A DNA stretch of 64,000 bases from Mycolicibacterium chubuense NBB4 (GCF_000266905.1 NC_018022.1:1-64000), one strand, 5' to 3'. Positions 16,439-26,153 are shown, numbered from the stretch's first letter. The notes: generated by a model from the sequence alone, not told the origin. Program-made: numbers and translations.

Positions 16439-17442
16439 TCGAGCATGGCGAGCAGCTCAGACATTTCGGCCAGAGCCGTACGCGCGGTGTCGGCTCCGAA
16501 CACGCCCGCCGCGGCCGCGGCCAGCAGTTCATGGTCGGCCAGCTGGCGGATCGCGTCATAGCGTCTCACCGGATCGCGTTCGAGGATCAATGCGTCACGG
16601 CGCAGATCCTCATGCGCGGGCGCGCAAAGCACCTGACCAAGCTTCGTGCCGTCCTCACTGGACAACACAAGGTGCTCGGCTGTCAGGAAACGGGCTTGCC
16701 GTTCGTGCCCGAACCGCAGCTTGCCCTGCTGCACGGTCAGCAGCCGCGCGGCCAGCACGTCATCGATGACCGATAGGTCGTGTTCGAGGGCAGGGCATCG
16801 CCGCAGCACGTTCAGAGCGTCGGTGAGCGGCAACACGGTGGTGACGTTGGAGTCCATGGCTGCGGCCAGGCAGCGCAGCCCGGCGCGCACCGTCTCATTC
16901 GGTACTACACGGCGAATGTAGGCATCTTGAACGTCAGCACGCGGTGCGCCTGCGGGCAGCTCATTGATGACCTGGGCGGCGACGCTGACGTCGTAACGGG
17001 TGCGGTATTCGCCTGACTCGCCAACCCCTTCTGTGCTTCCGTACGCACGAGCGAGACGGTGTTGCTCCTCGCCCTGCGGTGGGCGCAGCTCGATACGCGC
17101 CGAGGGCGTGAACAGTCCGCCGGCGGCGTCGGTGTCCGATGCGGTTACCAGAACCGATGCCGGCACCTGCAGCAGCAGTGCGTTGAGCTGGTTGAGCAGT
17201 TCTGCCCGGTAGGTGCTGGCTTGGAGTGCGTCGATGATGACGGTGATGCCGATTCCGGAGTCGGCGGCTTTCTGCAGCAGCGCCCAGGCGCGTTCGGTGC
17301 TGTACGGGCTCACCGCCCGCGACAACAGAACACCGAAGTCGTTCTTTCGGTAGTCATCGGCCGAGATCCAGACGACCAGCCGACCCTCGTCGGTCAACCG
17401 GATCGCGGTGTGACGAGCGGTGTGCGTTTTGCCGTCGCCACC
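16312..17442 (-). pseudogene. NTPase-domain part of the NERD-NTPase gene
   Basis: Starts abruptly with the second half of a Walker A loop (GGDGKTHTARHTA) at the edge of the recombinase element, with no start codon of its own. WLVVWISADDY-like strands and the Walker B-like VIIDAL, then SVLVTASD, indicate a STAND/AAA-type P-loop NTPase, followed by helical winged regions. Fused to the other side of the element, it rebuilds GPSGGDGKT. The last roughly 40 residues (after LLAMLE) are out of frame relative to the next segment. Confidence 0.75.
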
Positions 17443-17485
17443 AGTTATCGCGGGGTCGAGCGCGGGATGGGAGTGTTTTCCCTGG

Positions 17486-17929
17486 TCACGACGTTGTTGC
17501 GATCGATGCAACGTTGGGCGTGGGATGGATGCCGCGGCAGGCCAGTTCGCGTCGTAGGTCGAGGTTCTCGCCGTGTGCTCGTTCAAGGGCCTCGCGGAGT
17601 GCTTGCAGCTGCTGGCGGTGCTGTTTCTTGAGTTCGGCGATCTGGCGGGTCAGCGTGATGATGAGCGTGTTGTCGGTGTCGGCGGGTTGTTCGGCGGTGG
17701 TCTTGGGGCGGGCTCCGCGCAGATGCTCGATACGTTTGCGAAGTTCGGGGTGGTTGTAGAGGAAGGCGTGGGAGACGCCTGCTTCGCGTTGAACGGCCTG
17801 GAAGTTGATCGGTTCGCCGCGTTTGACCAGTCGGCGGATGGCTTGTTCGGCGTCTCGGGTTTTGTTCTGAGACTTGACTTTCGCTGCTTCGGTGAGGGCT
17901 GCGATTCGGCGTTCTCGGGAGTCAGTCAT
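17486..17929 (-). CDS. tnpC: TnpC-like accessory protein (DUF6262 type)
   Basis: 147 residues: an N-terminal helix-turn-helix-like region (INFQAVQREAGVSHAFLYNH) and a long C-terminal coiled coil (LTRQIAELKKQHRQQLQALR, then RELACRGIHP). This is the usual third gene of Tn554-type tnpABC units, thought to aid orientation and efficiency of integration. The start ATG at 17929 overlaps the tnpB stop. Confidence 0.85.
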   Translation of the reverse strand: MTDSRERRIAALTEAAKVKSQNKTRDAEQAIRRLVKRGEPINFQAVQREAGVSHAFLYNHPELRKRIEHLRGARPKTTAEQPADTDNTLIITLTRQIAELKKQHRQQLQALREALERAHGENLDLRRELACRGIHPTPNVASIATTS

Positions 17930-20100
17930 TGGATGCTCCTGCGGTGGCGGGTGAGATCGAGAGTCAGCGCGACGGGTCCAGCGCTGGGCTGATGGCACTC
18001 GGTTGGCGCGCCATGGGCTGCGGAGATGGGTGCGTGGTCGAGCGCGGCCAGAAGCTGGTTGAGGGCGTGGTGTTCAGCGCGGCGCCGGATCAGCCACACG
18101 TTGTCCTCGGGCATGGCACGGCCGTGGCGCTGCTCGAATTCTGTTGTGGCCCGGTCGATCAGGTCGGCAGTCTCGCGGAGTTGACGTTGCAGCACGTCTC
18201 GGTGGGTGTGGTCGGTGACGAAGACCGAGCAGGTCAGGCAGGCGTTGCCTTTGTCGCAGGACTGCAGCGGTGGCAGCATGCACCACCCGTTGGGCAGGAA
18301 CCGGTCTGCGCGGCGGAACAGGTGCAGACTGTCGTGGTCGTCGCTGGAGAGTTGGATGCGGGTGCCGTCGGATCGAAGCTTGGCGGTGGCCAGGAAGGCC
18401 TGCTCGGCGTGTTCGTCGCGGGCGGCGATGTAGTGCATCGTCATCGTGGGAGTGGCGTGCCCGGCGTAGCGCTGCAAGACGTGGACCGGTAGCCCGAGTT
18501 CAGCCAGTCGGGTCAGCCGGGTGTGGCGGAAGCGATGGGTATGGCTCAACCGGATGACCCGACCTTTGGCGTCGGTGATTTCAACGAGGTCACTGAGGGT
18601 GCGTAGCACCCAGTTGTAGGTTCCTGCTGGATAGGGCTTGTCGCCGCGGCGGTTGCCTAGGCGTCGTGCGAACAGGAAGCGCCTGTTGCCGTCGGGGTGT
18701 TGGGTTTGTAGCCAACGGTGTTGTTCGGCAATGACTTCGGTGACTTCGTGATCAACGAGGATGGTGTCTGGTGCGACGTCGATCTTGCTTTGGGCGTAGC
18801 GGAACCTGGTCAGCGTCCGGTCGTCGTCATCGCCAGTTCCGGCGGACCTCGGGGTGGCGGAGAGGCAGTCGAAGTCGCAGGTGCGGATCTCGCTGGCCCG
18901 GCGGCCGGCGAGGATCTGCAACAGGATCATCCGCATTGCTTGTGGATCGTCGAGCCCGTTGGCGGTGATGGTGGTGCCATCGCCGCGGGTGATGGTCATC
19001 TGCTCGGTGCGCGGCAGTGCGATCAACGGCAACGCCGCGGTGATTTGGGCGAGCGCGTGATCGTCGATGTAGTTCGCATCGTTGAAGCCGCGCTGGTGCG
19101 GTATCCGGGTGACCCGGCCGAACCAGCTTGCGGCGTGCGCTGTGGTGACTCGTTGCCAGGGGGTGGCGCCGAGAACGGTGCGAGCTTCGCCGGGGTTGGC
19201 GGCGACGAAGTCCAGTAAGCCGGCCACGGCTCGCAGGTCGTCGTTGATGCCCCGGATCGGCACCGGTCTTCCGAGGTGTCGGGTGTCGGATTCACGGGTG
19301 ACGCGGTTGGCGGCCACGGCGGTCCACCGCGCGAACGCAGCTGCCTGCTCAACTGCTGTCGCAGGGTCACCGAGGATGTCGGTCGGGTCGCCGAAGCTCG
19401 TGATCAGCCAGTTATCGAAGCGGCGGAAGCTGCGCATCCGTTCTTGGCTGACCGTGGTCCAGCGCAACACCCCGGATTCCAGTGCGGTGCCCAAGTGCCA
19501 TTTCACTGCGGCCCGCAGCCAGGGCAGCTGGATGTGTCCCGGCGGGCAGCCATAATTGGCGATCGGTTCGCGGTCTGTCAGTGGGATCCGCGGATCGCAG
19601 CGCGGGTGCCAGAAGTCCAGTTCCCACCACAGGCCGTCGTGGCATGCGGCGATCAAGGCGTGTCGTGCGAACCCGAACAGGCCGTGAACCCGGGCGCGGC
19701 CTCTCGGCGACGGCAGTCGCTTGCCCCTGCTGGCATAGAACCAGCTCTGCAACGCCGCGGCGGCGTTGTAATCCATCTCCCGGATCGAGGGTGCGAAAGC
19801 ACGGCCCTCGGCGACGGCGCGGCGAATGATGTTGGCGAACTGCGCCATCGCCAGCACTGACACCCGGGTGCCATCACAGGCCTGCCAGTGCGCCATCCAC
19901 GCCAGCTCAGCGGCGAAGGGGTGGGGCAATCCGCTCAGATCAAGCTGGGGCCAGTCATTCTCGGTGACCGATGCCCAGTTCTCGATGCCAGGACCCAGGA
20001 TCGGTCCGCGCCACTGCGGCGGCAGCCCATCGGCGAGCCGCCAGATCGGATCGACGTGTTCGGCTCCTCGAAGGCGCCGTGGTCTAGGTTCGTCGATCAT
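17926..20100 (-). CDS. tnpB: TnpB-type tyrosine recombinase
   Basis: 724 residues. The catalytic half has Arg in LAGRRASEIRTC, the H-x-x-R motif HTHRFRHTRLTRL, and LQRYAGHATPTMTMHYI with the nucleophilic Tyr. A Cys-rich segment near the C-terminus (CDKGNACLTCSVFVTD) is typical of this large class. ATG 20100 is chosen because it overlaps the tnpA stop (ATGA); upstream in-frame codons lie inside tnpA. Works with TnpA to cut and join the element ends. Confidence 0.9.
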   Translation of the reverse strand: MIDEPRPRRLRGAEHVDPIWRLADGLPPQWRGPILGPGIENWASVTENDWPQLDLSGLPHPFAAELAWMAHWQACDGTRVSVLAMAQFANIIRRAVAEGRAFAPSIREMDYNAAAALQSWFYASRGKRLPSPRGRARVHGLFGFARHALIAACHDGLWWELDFWHPRCDPRIPLTDREPIANYGCPPGHIQLPWLRAAVKWHLGTALESGVLRWTTVSQERMRSFRRFDNWLITSFGDPTDILGDPATAVEQAAAFARWTAVAANRVTRESDTRHLGRPVPIRGINDDLRAVAGLLDFVAANPGEARTVLGATPWQRVTTAHAASWFGRVTRIPHQRGFNDANYIDDHALAQITAALPLIALPRTEQMTITRGDGTTITANGLDDPQAMRMILLQILAGRRASEIRTCDFDCLSATPRSAGTGDDDDRTLTRFRYAQSKIDVAPDTILVDHEVTEVIAEQHRWLQTQHPDGNRRFLFARRLGNRRGDKPYPAGTYNWVLRTLSDLVEITDAKGRVIRLSHTHRFRHTRLTRLAELGLPVHVLQRYAGHATPTMTMHYIAARDEHAEQAFLATAKLRSDGTRIQLSSDDHDSLHLFRRADRFLPNGWCMLPPLQSCDKGNACLTCSVFVTDHTHRDVLQRQLRETADLIDRATTEFEQRHGRAMPEDNVWLIRRRAEHHALNQLLAALDHAPISAAHGAPTECHQPSAGPVALTLDLTRHRRSIQ

Positions 20101-21278
20101 TGAACCACTCGCCAGCTGCTGGCATAGGAGGTCCAGTTGGCTGCTGCTCGCAGCGCTTCGTCGTCGCGGACCCACCCGTAAAGGTCGAGGGTGGTCTGCA
20201 CGTGGGCGTGCCCGAGGCGCCGGGATACCACCCATTCCGGTGTCCCTGCCAGCAACAATGCAGTGGCATGGGTGTGGCGGAACCAGTGCGGCGTCCACCC
20301 GGGCGGGCCGATTCCGCGCCGACGCAACGTGGCTACCTTCTCCCGGACCGTCGTCTCACGCAATGCGGCCAGCAACGGCGGCCGCGCCACATTCACCAGC
20401 AGCGGACACGTCTCTGTCAGAGCGATACCGGATTCGGCTGCCCGGCAGGCGATATCGGTGAGATAGTCGGCGAACAACCTCTCGAGGTCAGCACCGACGT
20501 AGACCCGCCGCGGTCGCATCATCTTCACCCGCGCCCCATTCGGATTATCCGAGCGCGGCACGATCTCCACATGCGCGGTGCTGCCGCGGCCGAGTACGAA
20601 CTCACCGATCCGCAAGCCCAGTGCCTCCCCGAGACGCATCCCGGTCTCGGCCAGCAGAGCGAACACGAATCGGTCTCGCAAGTTCCCTTGCCAGGATCCG
20701 GATTCGGCATCGAAGACCGCGCAGCCATCCAGGATCGCCTGGATCTGTTCGGGCAGCAGCACGGGAGGTCGGTCCCGGCGCCGGTCGCGACGCACTCGAA
20801 CCAGCGACGATGCCGTTGCATCCGAACGCGCATCCAGATGCGCCAGCAAGCCACGGGCCGGTCGGCGCCTCGGGGTCCCGCGAAGTAGCCGCCCCGCGAC
20901 CGGCACTCCCGATACTGCTTGATGCCAGCGGTAGAACGAAATCAACGCTGCCAGGCGGACTTCCAATGTCGCAGCCGTCGGCGTCTGATCCGACTCGGTC
21001 AGTCGATGTTCAACTGTGCGGCCATTGCGTTGCCAGGACAGAAACGCGGTGAAAGCCGGGACACCTACCTCGCGCCACCCGTCGGCCTGCCCGCGCTGCT
21101 CAAGGAAGCTCCACCACTGCGCCAACGAGGTCGCGTAGCCACGCACCGTGTTCGGCGACCACACGTGTCGATGAGCTTCTATCCACTCCTCGACGGGACC
21201 GACCGTCGCATAGTCCTCACCGAGCACGGTCCAGGTCCGCTGCCCTCCCGCAGGAGCCACTGCCACCGGATACGCCAT
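20097..21278 (-). CDS. tnpA: TnpA-type tyrosine recombinase
   Basis: 393 residues. N-terminal SAM-like core-binding domain (VWSPNTVRGYATSLAQWWSF). The catalytic domain has Arg in TGMRLGEALGLR, the HWFRHTHATALLL H-x-x-R motif and LGHAHVQTTLDLYGW with the nucleophilic Tyr. First gene of the tnpABC unit, directly inside one end of the element. Confidence 0.9.
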   Translation of the reverse strand: MAYPVAVAPAGGQRTWTVLGEDYATVGPVEEWIEAHRHVWSPNTVRGYATSLAQWWSFLEQRGQADGWREVGVPAFTAFLSWQRNGRTVEHRLTESDQTPTAATLEVRLAALISFYRWHQAVSGVPVAGRLLRGTPRRRPARGLLAHLDARSDATASSLVRVRRDRRRDRPPVLLPEQIQAILDGCAVFDAESGSWQGNLRDRFVFALLAETGMRLGEALGLRIGEFVLGRGSTAHVEIVPRSDNPNGARVKMMRPRRVYVGADLERLFADYLTDIACRAAESGIALTETCPLLVNVARPPLLAALRETTVREKVATLRRRGIGPPGWTPHWFRHTHATALLLAGTPEWVVSRRLGHAHVQTTLDLYGWVRDDEALRAAANWTSYASSWRVVQ

Positions 21279-21399
21279 CGTTGCCGTTCCTTCACGTCGA
21301 AGAACTCCCGCCGATAAACCGGCAACAACGATGACCGACCTGGCATCAACCCCCTTGTCACATACATAGATTCGAGCGTGTTCCTACCCGTTGATAACT

Positions 21400-22219
21400 G
21401 ACGGGCCTACTAGCAGAACCCTGCCGGCCGGATCAGCCAGCTGCGCCGCCAACGTGTCGGCATCCAGGAGGAGCGCTGCGTCCTCGGTGTGAGCCGAGGC
21501 GGGGATCAGCGGGTTGAGGCTGGCTGAGACGGCCTGCCGGAACCGGCGTCGGTAGTCCTGCACCGCGGCGACGTCGGCGCGGCGGCGTTGCACTTCAGGA
21601 GCGTCGTTAGCCTCGGGATACAGGCCCAACTCGCGGATCAGTTCGTCCCAGTCGTTGCGATCCCACTGGGTCAAACCGCGCCCTGGCTGCCGCAGGTAGT
21701 CCACCAACGAGTCCAACCCGATAGCTTCCACGTAGTCGAACTTGAGCAGCGTCGAGCCCGCCGCGAGGCGCGGGGCGATCGCCACAACGGTGTCGATCTG
21801 GCGATAGAAATCCTTTTTCACCGATCGCGGTACTCGCCCAGCTCTGGCCAACACTGCCATCAGATCCGACAACCCGTGGGCCTGCTCACGGGCCTGGTGG
21901 TAGAAATTGCGGTTGGCCACCGCACGGCGGCTCCCGTCAGGCAATGACTGCTGCCAGGGGCCGTTGACTGTAGCGATCAGGGGCAGCGCCGGGTCTAGCG
22001 ACTTGAGTTCAACGATTACGCACCGCTTGTCGGTGATGATGACCAGGTCGAGTTGGCGCGAGCCGCGGGGCAGGAAAAAGTTGACAAGCAGGACCGCTGA
22101 AATGCCTGTCGCTGCAGGGCTTCGCGGACCACGCTGATCGCCCGGCGCTCGGAATCGTGCGCCGGCCGGTCGCCGTAGAAAACGTCGATCTGTACGTGGT
22201 GTTGTGTTGTTTTGCTCAT
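21400..22219 (-). pseudogene. NERD nuclease-related N-terminal part, cut and frameshifted
   Basis: The true start is probably ATG 22219 (MSKTTQHHVQIDVFYGDR, then SERRAISVVREALQRQ). A one-base shift near 22105 moves to the frame ISAVLLVNFFLPRGSRQLDL. That frame contains the NERD nuclease-like core (QLDLVIITDKRCVIVELKSL). A helical linker follows, and the frame ends at VLLVGPS, the first half of a Walker A motif, where the recombinase element begins. NERD domains occur with helicases and NTPases in defence proteins; that role is an inference here. Confidence 0.78.
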
Positions 22220-22553
22220 CAATCGCCACCTCGGCAGTGGCACCACGGCCGAGACTACCGCAGCGGTGCGACAAGGCGCACCGAGCCGATGCCGGCGGGT
22301 CTGGGACGGGTTTTGCTTAACTCGCGCCTACCGAGCGTCTCGAGAACCGATTGCAGATGTCGGCGAGTCGATGCTCTGTGTGGCAACGCCACCCGCTCCG
22401 TCGCCCGGACCCATCTCGTTGAATGCCAGCCTGCCTGGGTGGGGCGAGTTCCTAGGACAGGGCCGGCGCGGCTGGCGAGGCGGGACGTCCGATCCCTGCA
22501 GGCCCGTACCGCTTTGGCCCCCACGCGGTGCCCTTCCGGTCCTGCCGCCACCG
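22220..22553. other. Intergenic, no gene seen
   Basis: Upstream region of the NERD gene and downstream of the lipoprotein gene. Overlapping arginine-rich shadow frames only; no repeats noted. Confidence 0.4.
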
Positions 22554-23042
22554 TTACGACTTGCAGTCAAACGGCTCTCTCGCGTCGCGCCGGATCTCCA
22601 CGTAGTTGTCGGCGACCACCAGCACAGAAAGCCGGTCAATTATGTCCGGCTGGTCTGGTCCGTCACCTGCCTTCTGCCACGACCAGTAACTCTCGCCGCC
22701 TTTGCACCATTCGAGGTGAGAGCTTCCAGCTTCATAAGGGCGACCACCTGGCAATTCGGCCTGAAGGAAGTCGATGAGTTGGGATTTCGTCATCGCTTCC
22801 GGGCCACTATGGGGAACTTTCCAGATGTCCTCCCAAGCCCCGCTGTGCTCATCAACCGACCGGTTGTAGACAACCGATCCAGCAGGAAGCTTGATCGGAG
22901 CGACCACTGACACTGGTTGCGGTGTCACGATGACCGTGACGGTCTTGGTTGCAGCAGGAGCGGAAGTCCCTGCACCGCAGCCACACAACGCAAGCGTGCA
23001 AACCGCCAACCAGCACCACAGCCTGCTTGCATTGAATGACAC
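22554..23042 (-). CDS. Putative lipoprotein
   Basis: 162 residues from a GTG start. A signal peptide (RLWCWLAVCTLALCGCGAG) has a lipobox-like LCGC, predicting lipid attachment to Cys and an extracytoplasmic location. The mature part begins with a Thr/Val/Pro-rich linker, then a compact domain with IWKVPHSGPEAMTKSQLI and CKGGESYWSWQKAGD. No family recognised. The start was chosen so the signal peptide is N-terminal; the longer frame from 23240 has no protein-like character there. Confidence 0.7.
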   Translation of the reverse strand: MSFNASRLWCWLAVCTLALCGCGAGTSAPAATKTVTVIVTPQPVSVVAPIKLPAGSVVYNRSVDEHSGAWEDIWKVPHSGPEAMTKSQLIDFLQAELPGGRPYEAGSSHLEWCKGGESYWSWQKAGDGPDQPDIIDRLSVLVVADNYVEIRRDAREPFDCKS

Positions 23043-23264
23043 GCGACAACGATAGTGGCCGGGCGTTCGCCGCCATGGAATGAGCTCGGTGAGGGTTGAA
23101 ATCGCTGGGCTAGAATCCTGGACCGCCGAGGGTACGTCCACCGCCTCGTCCCGACGGGTCGGTAAGGGATGCTTCGCACGGGACTTCAGCGAGCATCGTT
23201 GCTGGGCCTCTCCCCACATCTCGTCATCGGCGCCCGGCATCGGGCTCGTCGCTCAAGTGCGTTA

Positions 23265-23435
23265 CTACCGCCCTCCCTTGACGAGAACTGCGAGCGCTCC
23301 CACTGCCACGATCAAGGCTGTGGAGCCTATGTCGGACAAGCCGGTCGTGGCTCCTGTCTTCGCAATCGCGTAGCCGCATAGAGCCAGCTAACCCAGGATG
23401 TAGACCGACAGCACCACGATGGCGGAGATCTTCAC
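23265..23435 (-). pseudogene. Small membrane protein gene with an in-frame amber codon
   Basis: GTG at 23433-23435, preceded by GGGGACGG, opens MKISAIVVLSVYILG. TAG follows at 23388-23390, and the same frame continues LALCGYAIAKTGA and TALIVAVGALAVLVKGGR to a TAG at 23265. Without the amber it would be a 56-residue protein with two membrane helices. The frame on both sides of the TAG is hydrophobic and coherent, so this looks like a recent nonsense mutation. Confidence 0.5.
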
Positions 23436-23817
23436 GATCCGTCCCCTTCCGACGAGTCGACGGGAGCGCGAATCTCCCGGGCGTGTCCGAAGTGATGAAC
23501 CCCGCCATCTCTTCGGGTGAGTCGGGGGCGGTTCTACAGGGCCCGGGTGCACTCCCCCGGTGCGTTGATGTCGGTACGGCGGCCTCCACGTCGGCTGGGA
23601 ACGGGCGAGTAGAGGACCCTGCAGCCGATTTTTGGATTAATGGGACTGTTGGATCAGTAGCGGGATGATGACGAACCACTCCCCCACCGCAGTCCGTGCG
23701 GGATTACTCAACGAGCGCGTTTGGGCCCGTTCTCGGCGTTGCGGTGCGGCGCTTGACCAGGTCGTGACACTACTGCAACTCCGCTTGCGGCTACCGGCGC
23801 GCGTACCAGCCAAGCTC
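23436..23817. other. Intergenic, no gene seen
   Basis: No convincing coding frame or structured repeat between the small membrane gene and the zinc-ribbon gene. Confidence 0.35.
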
Positions 23818-24084
23818 CTATTCAGTGGCACCGCTGCCGCGAACCTGCCGATCGTCGAGCGCCGCAAATCGGCAATCCGCTTGCGGCGCAGGGTCGTACA
23901 CGGTCGTCGAACAGACGCGACAGGTATAGCTTCGATGCGGGCCTACTCCCCGACGCGCACACGTCACGCATTGTTGAGTGCCAACCAACACCCGGTCCGG
24001 GCCGTGCAGTGAGTGGCCCCGCGGACAGCAGCGCGGAGGTCCCGGCTCGACCCACCCCCGTTTGGTACGGCGCAATCTGGCCAC
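23818..24084 (-). CDS. Small zinc-ribbon-like protein
   Basis: 88 residues. Starts VARLRRTKRGWVEPGPP, then CCPRGHSLHGPDRVLVGTQQ, CVTCARRG, YTCRVCSTTVYDP and a final Cys. The spaced Cys/His pairs suggest a treble zinc ribbon. Similar small proteins are common in mycobacteria, but I know no function. It starts at GTG and diverges from parB, with the first parS-like site between them. Confidence 0.6.
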   Translation of the reverse strand: MARLRRTKRGWVEPGPPRCCPRGHSLHGPDRVLVGTQQCVTCARRGVGPHRSYTCRVCSTTVYDPAPQADCRFAALDDRQVRGSGATE

Positions 24085-24174
24085 TGCAACCAGAATACCC
24101 GTATAGAACACGTGTTCGAGTCTGCCGAGACTGTCGGTTCTGTCGCGTCGCGTCGATGCTCGCGACTCATATGT

Positions 24175-24193
24175 GTGATGCACGGTGCATCAC
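24175..24193. promoter_or_regulatory. parS-like site 1
   Basis: A perfect 9-1-9 palindrome, GTGATGCAC-G-GTGCATCAC, upstream of parB. One of five such sites around parB and parA; probable ParB centromere and operator. Confidence 0.85.
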
Positions 24194-24318
24194 ACCTGAC
24201 ATGCGCGCACCCCCGCTGGCGTGCAGCTACGTCACTTAATCGCCGCGTGTTGTTCGCTGCCAATGTGCTACACGGGCCGTAGGATCTCCCCTACATGCAT
24301 TACATGTTTGGAGGACAG

Positions 24319-25911
24319 ATGGCGGCGGGCAGTACGACGACAGTCACACGAGCGGGCACCCGCAAGACGGCGAACAAGCTCGCGCGCTTCGCCGGCGGGG
24401 CCGAAACATCGGACTTTGTGGCCGCCGCCGAAGGCCTTGACGGTGCCGGTGGCATCACTGCGGGCCTGGCCTCGCTCGCCGCGGCCGACGGTCAGCGATT
24501 CATCGAGGCACCGACCGAGGCCATCGCTCCTCACCCCTATAACGCGCCTGCTCGGTCCCAGCCGCAGCCCGACAACCCGAGATGGATCGAGTTGGTTGAA
24601 TCGGTGCGGGCCGCCGGTGTGCAGGTGCCGATCCTGGTGGTCAGTCGCGCGGCGTTTGTCCAGGCCCGCCCGGAGCTCGAGCCGTCCTTGGAGTCATCGA
24701 CTCGATACGTCGTCATCTACGGCCACCGGCGCCGCGCGGCCGCCCTGGAGGCCGGGCTCGCCACTGTGCCAGCGGTGATCGACGACTCGGCAATGACCGA
24801 CGGCGGCGACCTCGATGCGATGACCATCGAGAACCTTGGGCGCGAGGATCTCTCCGAGTTTGAACAGGCGGAGGTGTTCGCTCGCTACAGCGAGGCGGGA
24901 TTCAGTCAGCGCGATATCGCCGGCAAGCTCGGTGTGAACCAATCGACTGTGTCGCGCAGACTGAATTTGCTCCTGCTCTGCCCTGAAGTGCGTTCGGCGG
25001 TCGAGCGCGGAGACATCAAGCACACCGAAGCAGCGGAATTGGCCGGCAAATTGCCCTACGGGCCGCGCCGGCCGTGGCAATCCGACCTCCACCCTGAACA
25101 GGAAGTCGACCACCGCCAAGCTGATCAACTCGCGGCTTGTCAGCTCGTGGCCTCGGGCGCCACTCCGAAGCGTGCCGCGGAGCGAGTGCTCGCCGAGCGT
25201 CGCGCCCGTCAGCGAGCGCTCGCCGAAGGTGTGGACATCATCGATCCCAAAGAACGGTTCGGTCCTAACTATCAGCAGTATGTGATCGACTCGCCGGCCG
25301 CGGCAAATGGAGACGCCGTGGTCGCCGCGATCGACGGGCTGCAAGGCAGCCTCGTCTACTATCGGGCATCCGCGAAGCCAGCCCACGTTGCGTCGCCGCA
25401 GCCACCAGCCGCCGGAAAGGACACCGTCTCGGCGCGTCAGCGCACAGCGGCGGCCAAGGGCCGGTTGTTGGCATGTCCACGGCTGGTCGCTAGTCCGCCT
25501 CCTCGGGAGAAATTGCTTCCGTTGTTGGCCGCCCAGTACGCCTCCGGACTCGCCGCCCTGGGAGCCAGCTCGGCCGGCTGGAAGAGTGCTTTTGATCTGA
25601 GCCGGGCGGCAGGGCTCGCAACCGCCCAGCACTCCGATGCCGGGGCATACCGCACCGCGGCCGCGGCCGAAGTGACGTTGAAGCGCCAGCTGGAGATCGC
25701 GTGGGCATGCGCGGTAGCGGCCTTCGAGCTCCATGCTTCCGACAGGACTCGGGACTCCTGGAATCATCTCGACGTCGCCTATCTCCAGTTGCTGCAGGAG
25801 CGCGCCGACTACTCCCCCACGCCATGGGAACTCGAACGCATCGCCGCAGTCGGCCATGGAATGCAGAGGCCGGCTCCCTATGATTGCGGCTCTACCAGCA
25901 GCGATGCCTGA
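24319..25911 (+). CDS. parB: ParB-type centromere-binding partition protein
   Basis: 530 residues from the ATG at 24319, which is preceded by GGAGG. The ParB/Sulfiredoxin N-terminal domain contains the CTP-binding-like signature YGHRRRAAALEAG. The helix-turn-helix FSQRDIAGKLGVNQSTVSRR follows near residue 200. The long C-terminus is helical and unlike chromosomal ParB. It should bind the GTGATGCAC palindromes and spread from them. parA lies downstream, the reverse of the usual parA-parB order. Confidence 0.92.
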   Translation: MAAGSTTTVTRAGTRKTANKLARFAGGAETSDFVAAAEGLDGAGGITAGLASLAAADGQRFIEAPTEAIAPHPYNAPARSQPQPDNPRWIELVESVRAAGVQVPILVVSRAAFVQARPELEPSLESSTRYVVIYGHRRRAAALEAGLATVPAVIDDSAMTDGGDLDAMTIENLGREDLSEFEQAEVFARYSEAGFSQRDIAGKLGVNQSTVSRRLNLLLLCPEVRSAVERGDIKHTEAAELAGKLPYGPRRPWQSDLHPEQEVDHRQADQLAACQLVASGATPKRAAERVLAERRARQRALAEGVDIIDPKERFGPNYQQYVIDSPAAANGDAVVAAIDGLQGSLVYYRASAKPAHVASPQPPAAGKDTVSARQRTAAAKGRLLACPRLVASPPPREKLLPLLAAQYASGLAALGASSAGWKSAFDLSRAAGLATAQHSDAGAYRTAAAAEVTLKRQLEIAWACAVAAFELHASDRTRDSWNHLDVAYLQLLQERADYSPTPWELERIAAVGHGMQRPAPYDCGSTSSDA

Positions 25912-25921
25912 GGATGCACAA

Positions 25922-25940
25922 GTGATGCACCGTGCATCAC
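25922..25940. promoter_or_regulatory. parS-like site 2
   Basis: GTGATGCAC-C-GTGCATCAC, a perfect 9-1-9 palindrome eight bases after the parB stop. Confidence 0.85.
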
Positions 25941-26000
25941 CCGATGAGACTCGCTCTTGCGTAGCGCCCCCTCTGTCATACCCAGCAGGTCGACGGCGCG

Positions 26001-26019
26001 GTGATGCACGATGCATCAC
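26001..26019. promoter_or_regulatory. parS-like site 3
   Basis: GTGATGCA-CGA-TGCATCAC, 8-bp arms with the outer sequence identical to the other sites. It lies between parB and parA. Confidence 0.83.
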
Positions 26020-26134
26020 CCCTTTTCCACCTCCAGAATGCACGATGGCGCGTGAGCTAGATACGACCCCGGTCGCGCCTCCCACTCCTGTCCCTGCTGG
26101 TGTTCGAAGGCGAGCGCCACTCCCCTTTCGATGG

Positions 26135-26153
26135 GTGATGCACGGTGCATCAC
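26135..26153. promoter_or_regulatory. parS-like site 4
   Basis: GTGATGCAC-G-GTGCATCAC, identical to site 1, 87 bases before the parA ATG. Likely also the operator of parA. Confidence 0.85.

Larger units (their letters stand above)
17443..21399 (-). mobile_element. Tn554-like three-recombinase element
   Basis: About 3.96 kb bounded by inverted ends AGTTATCGCGGG (from 17443) and, from the other side, AGTTATCAACGGG (ending 21399). It carries tnpA, tnpB and tnpC overlapping by ATGA. It lies exactly inside the P-loop codons of a NERD-NTPase gene. Removing it while leaving one shared base restores G-P-S-G-G-D-G-K-T in frame, so the ends are well supported. No longer target duplication is seen, as expected for tyrosine-recombinase transposition. 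Confidence 0.88.
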
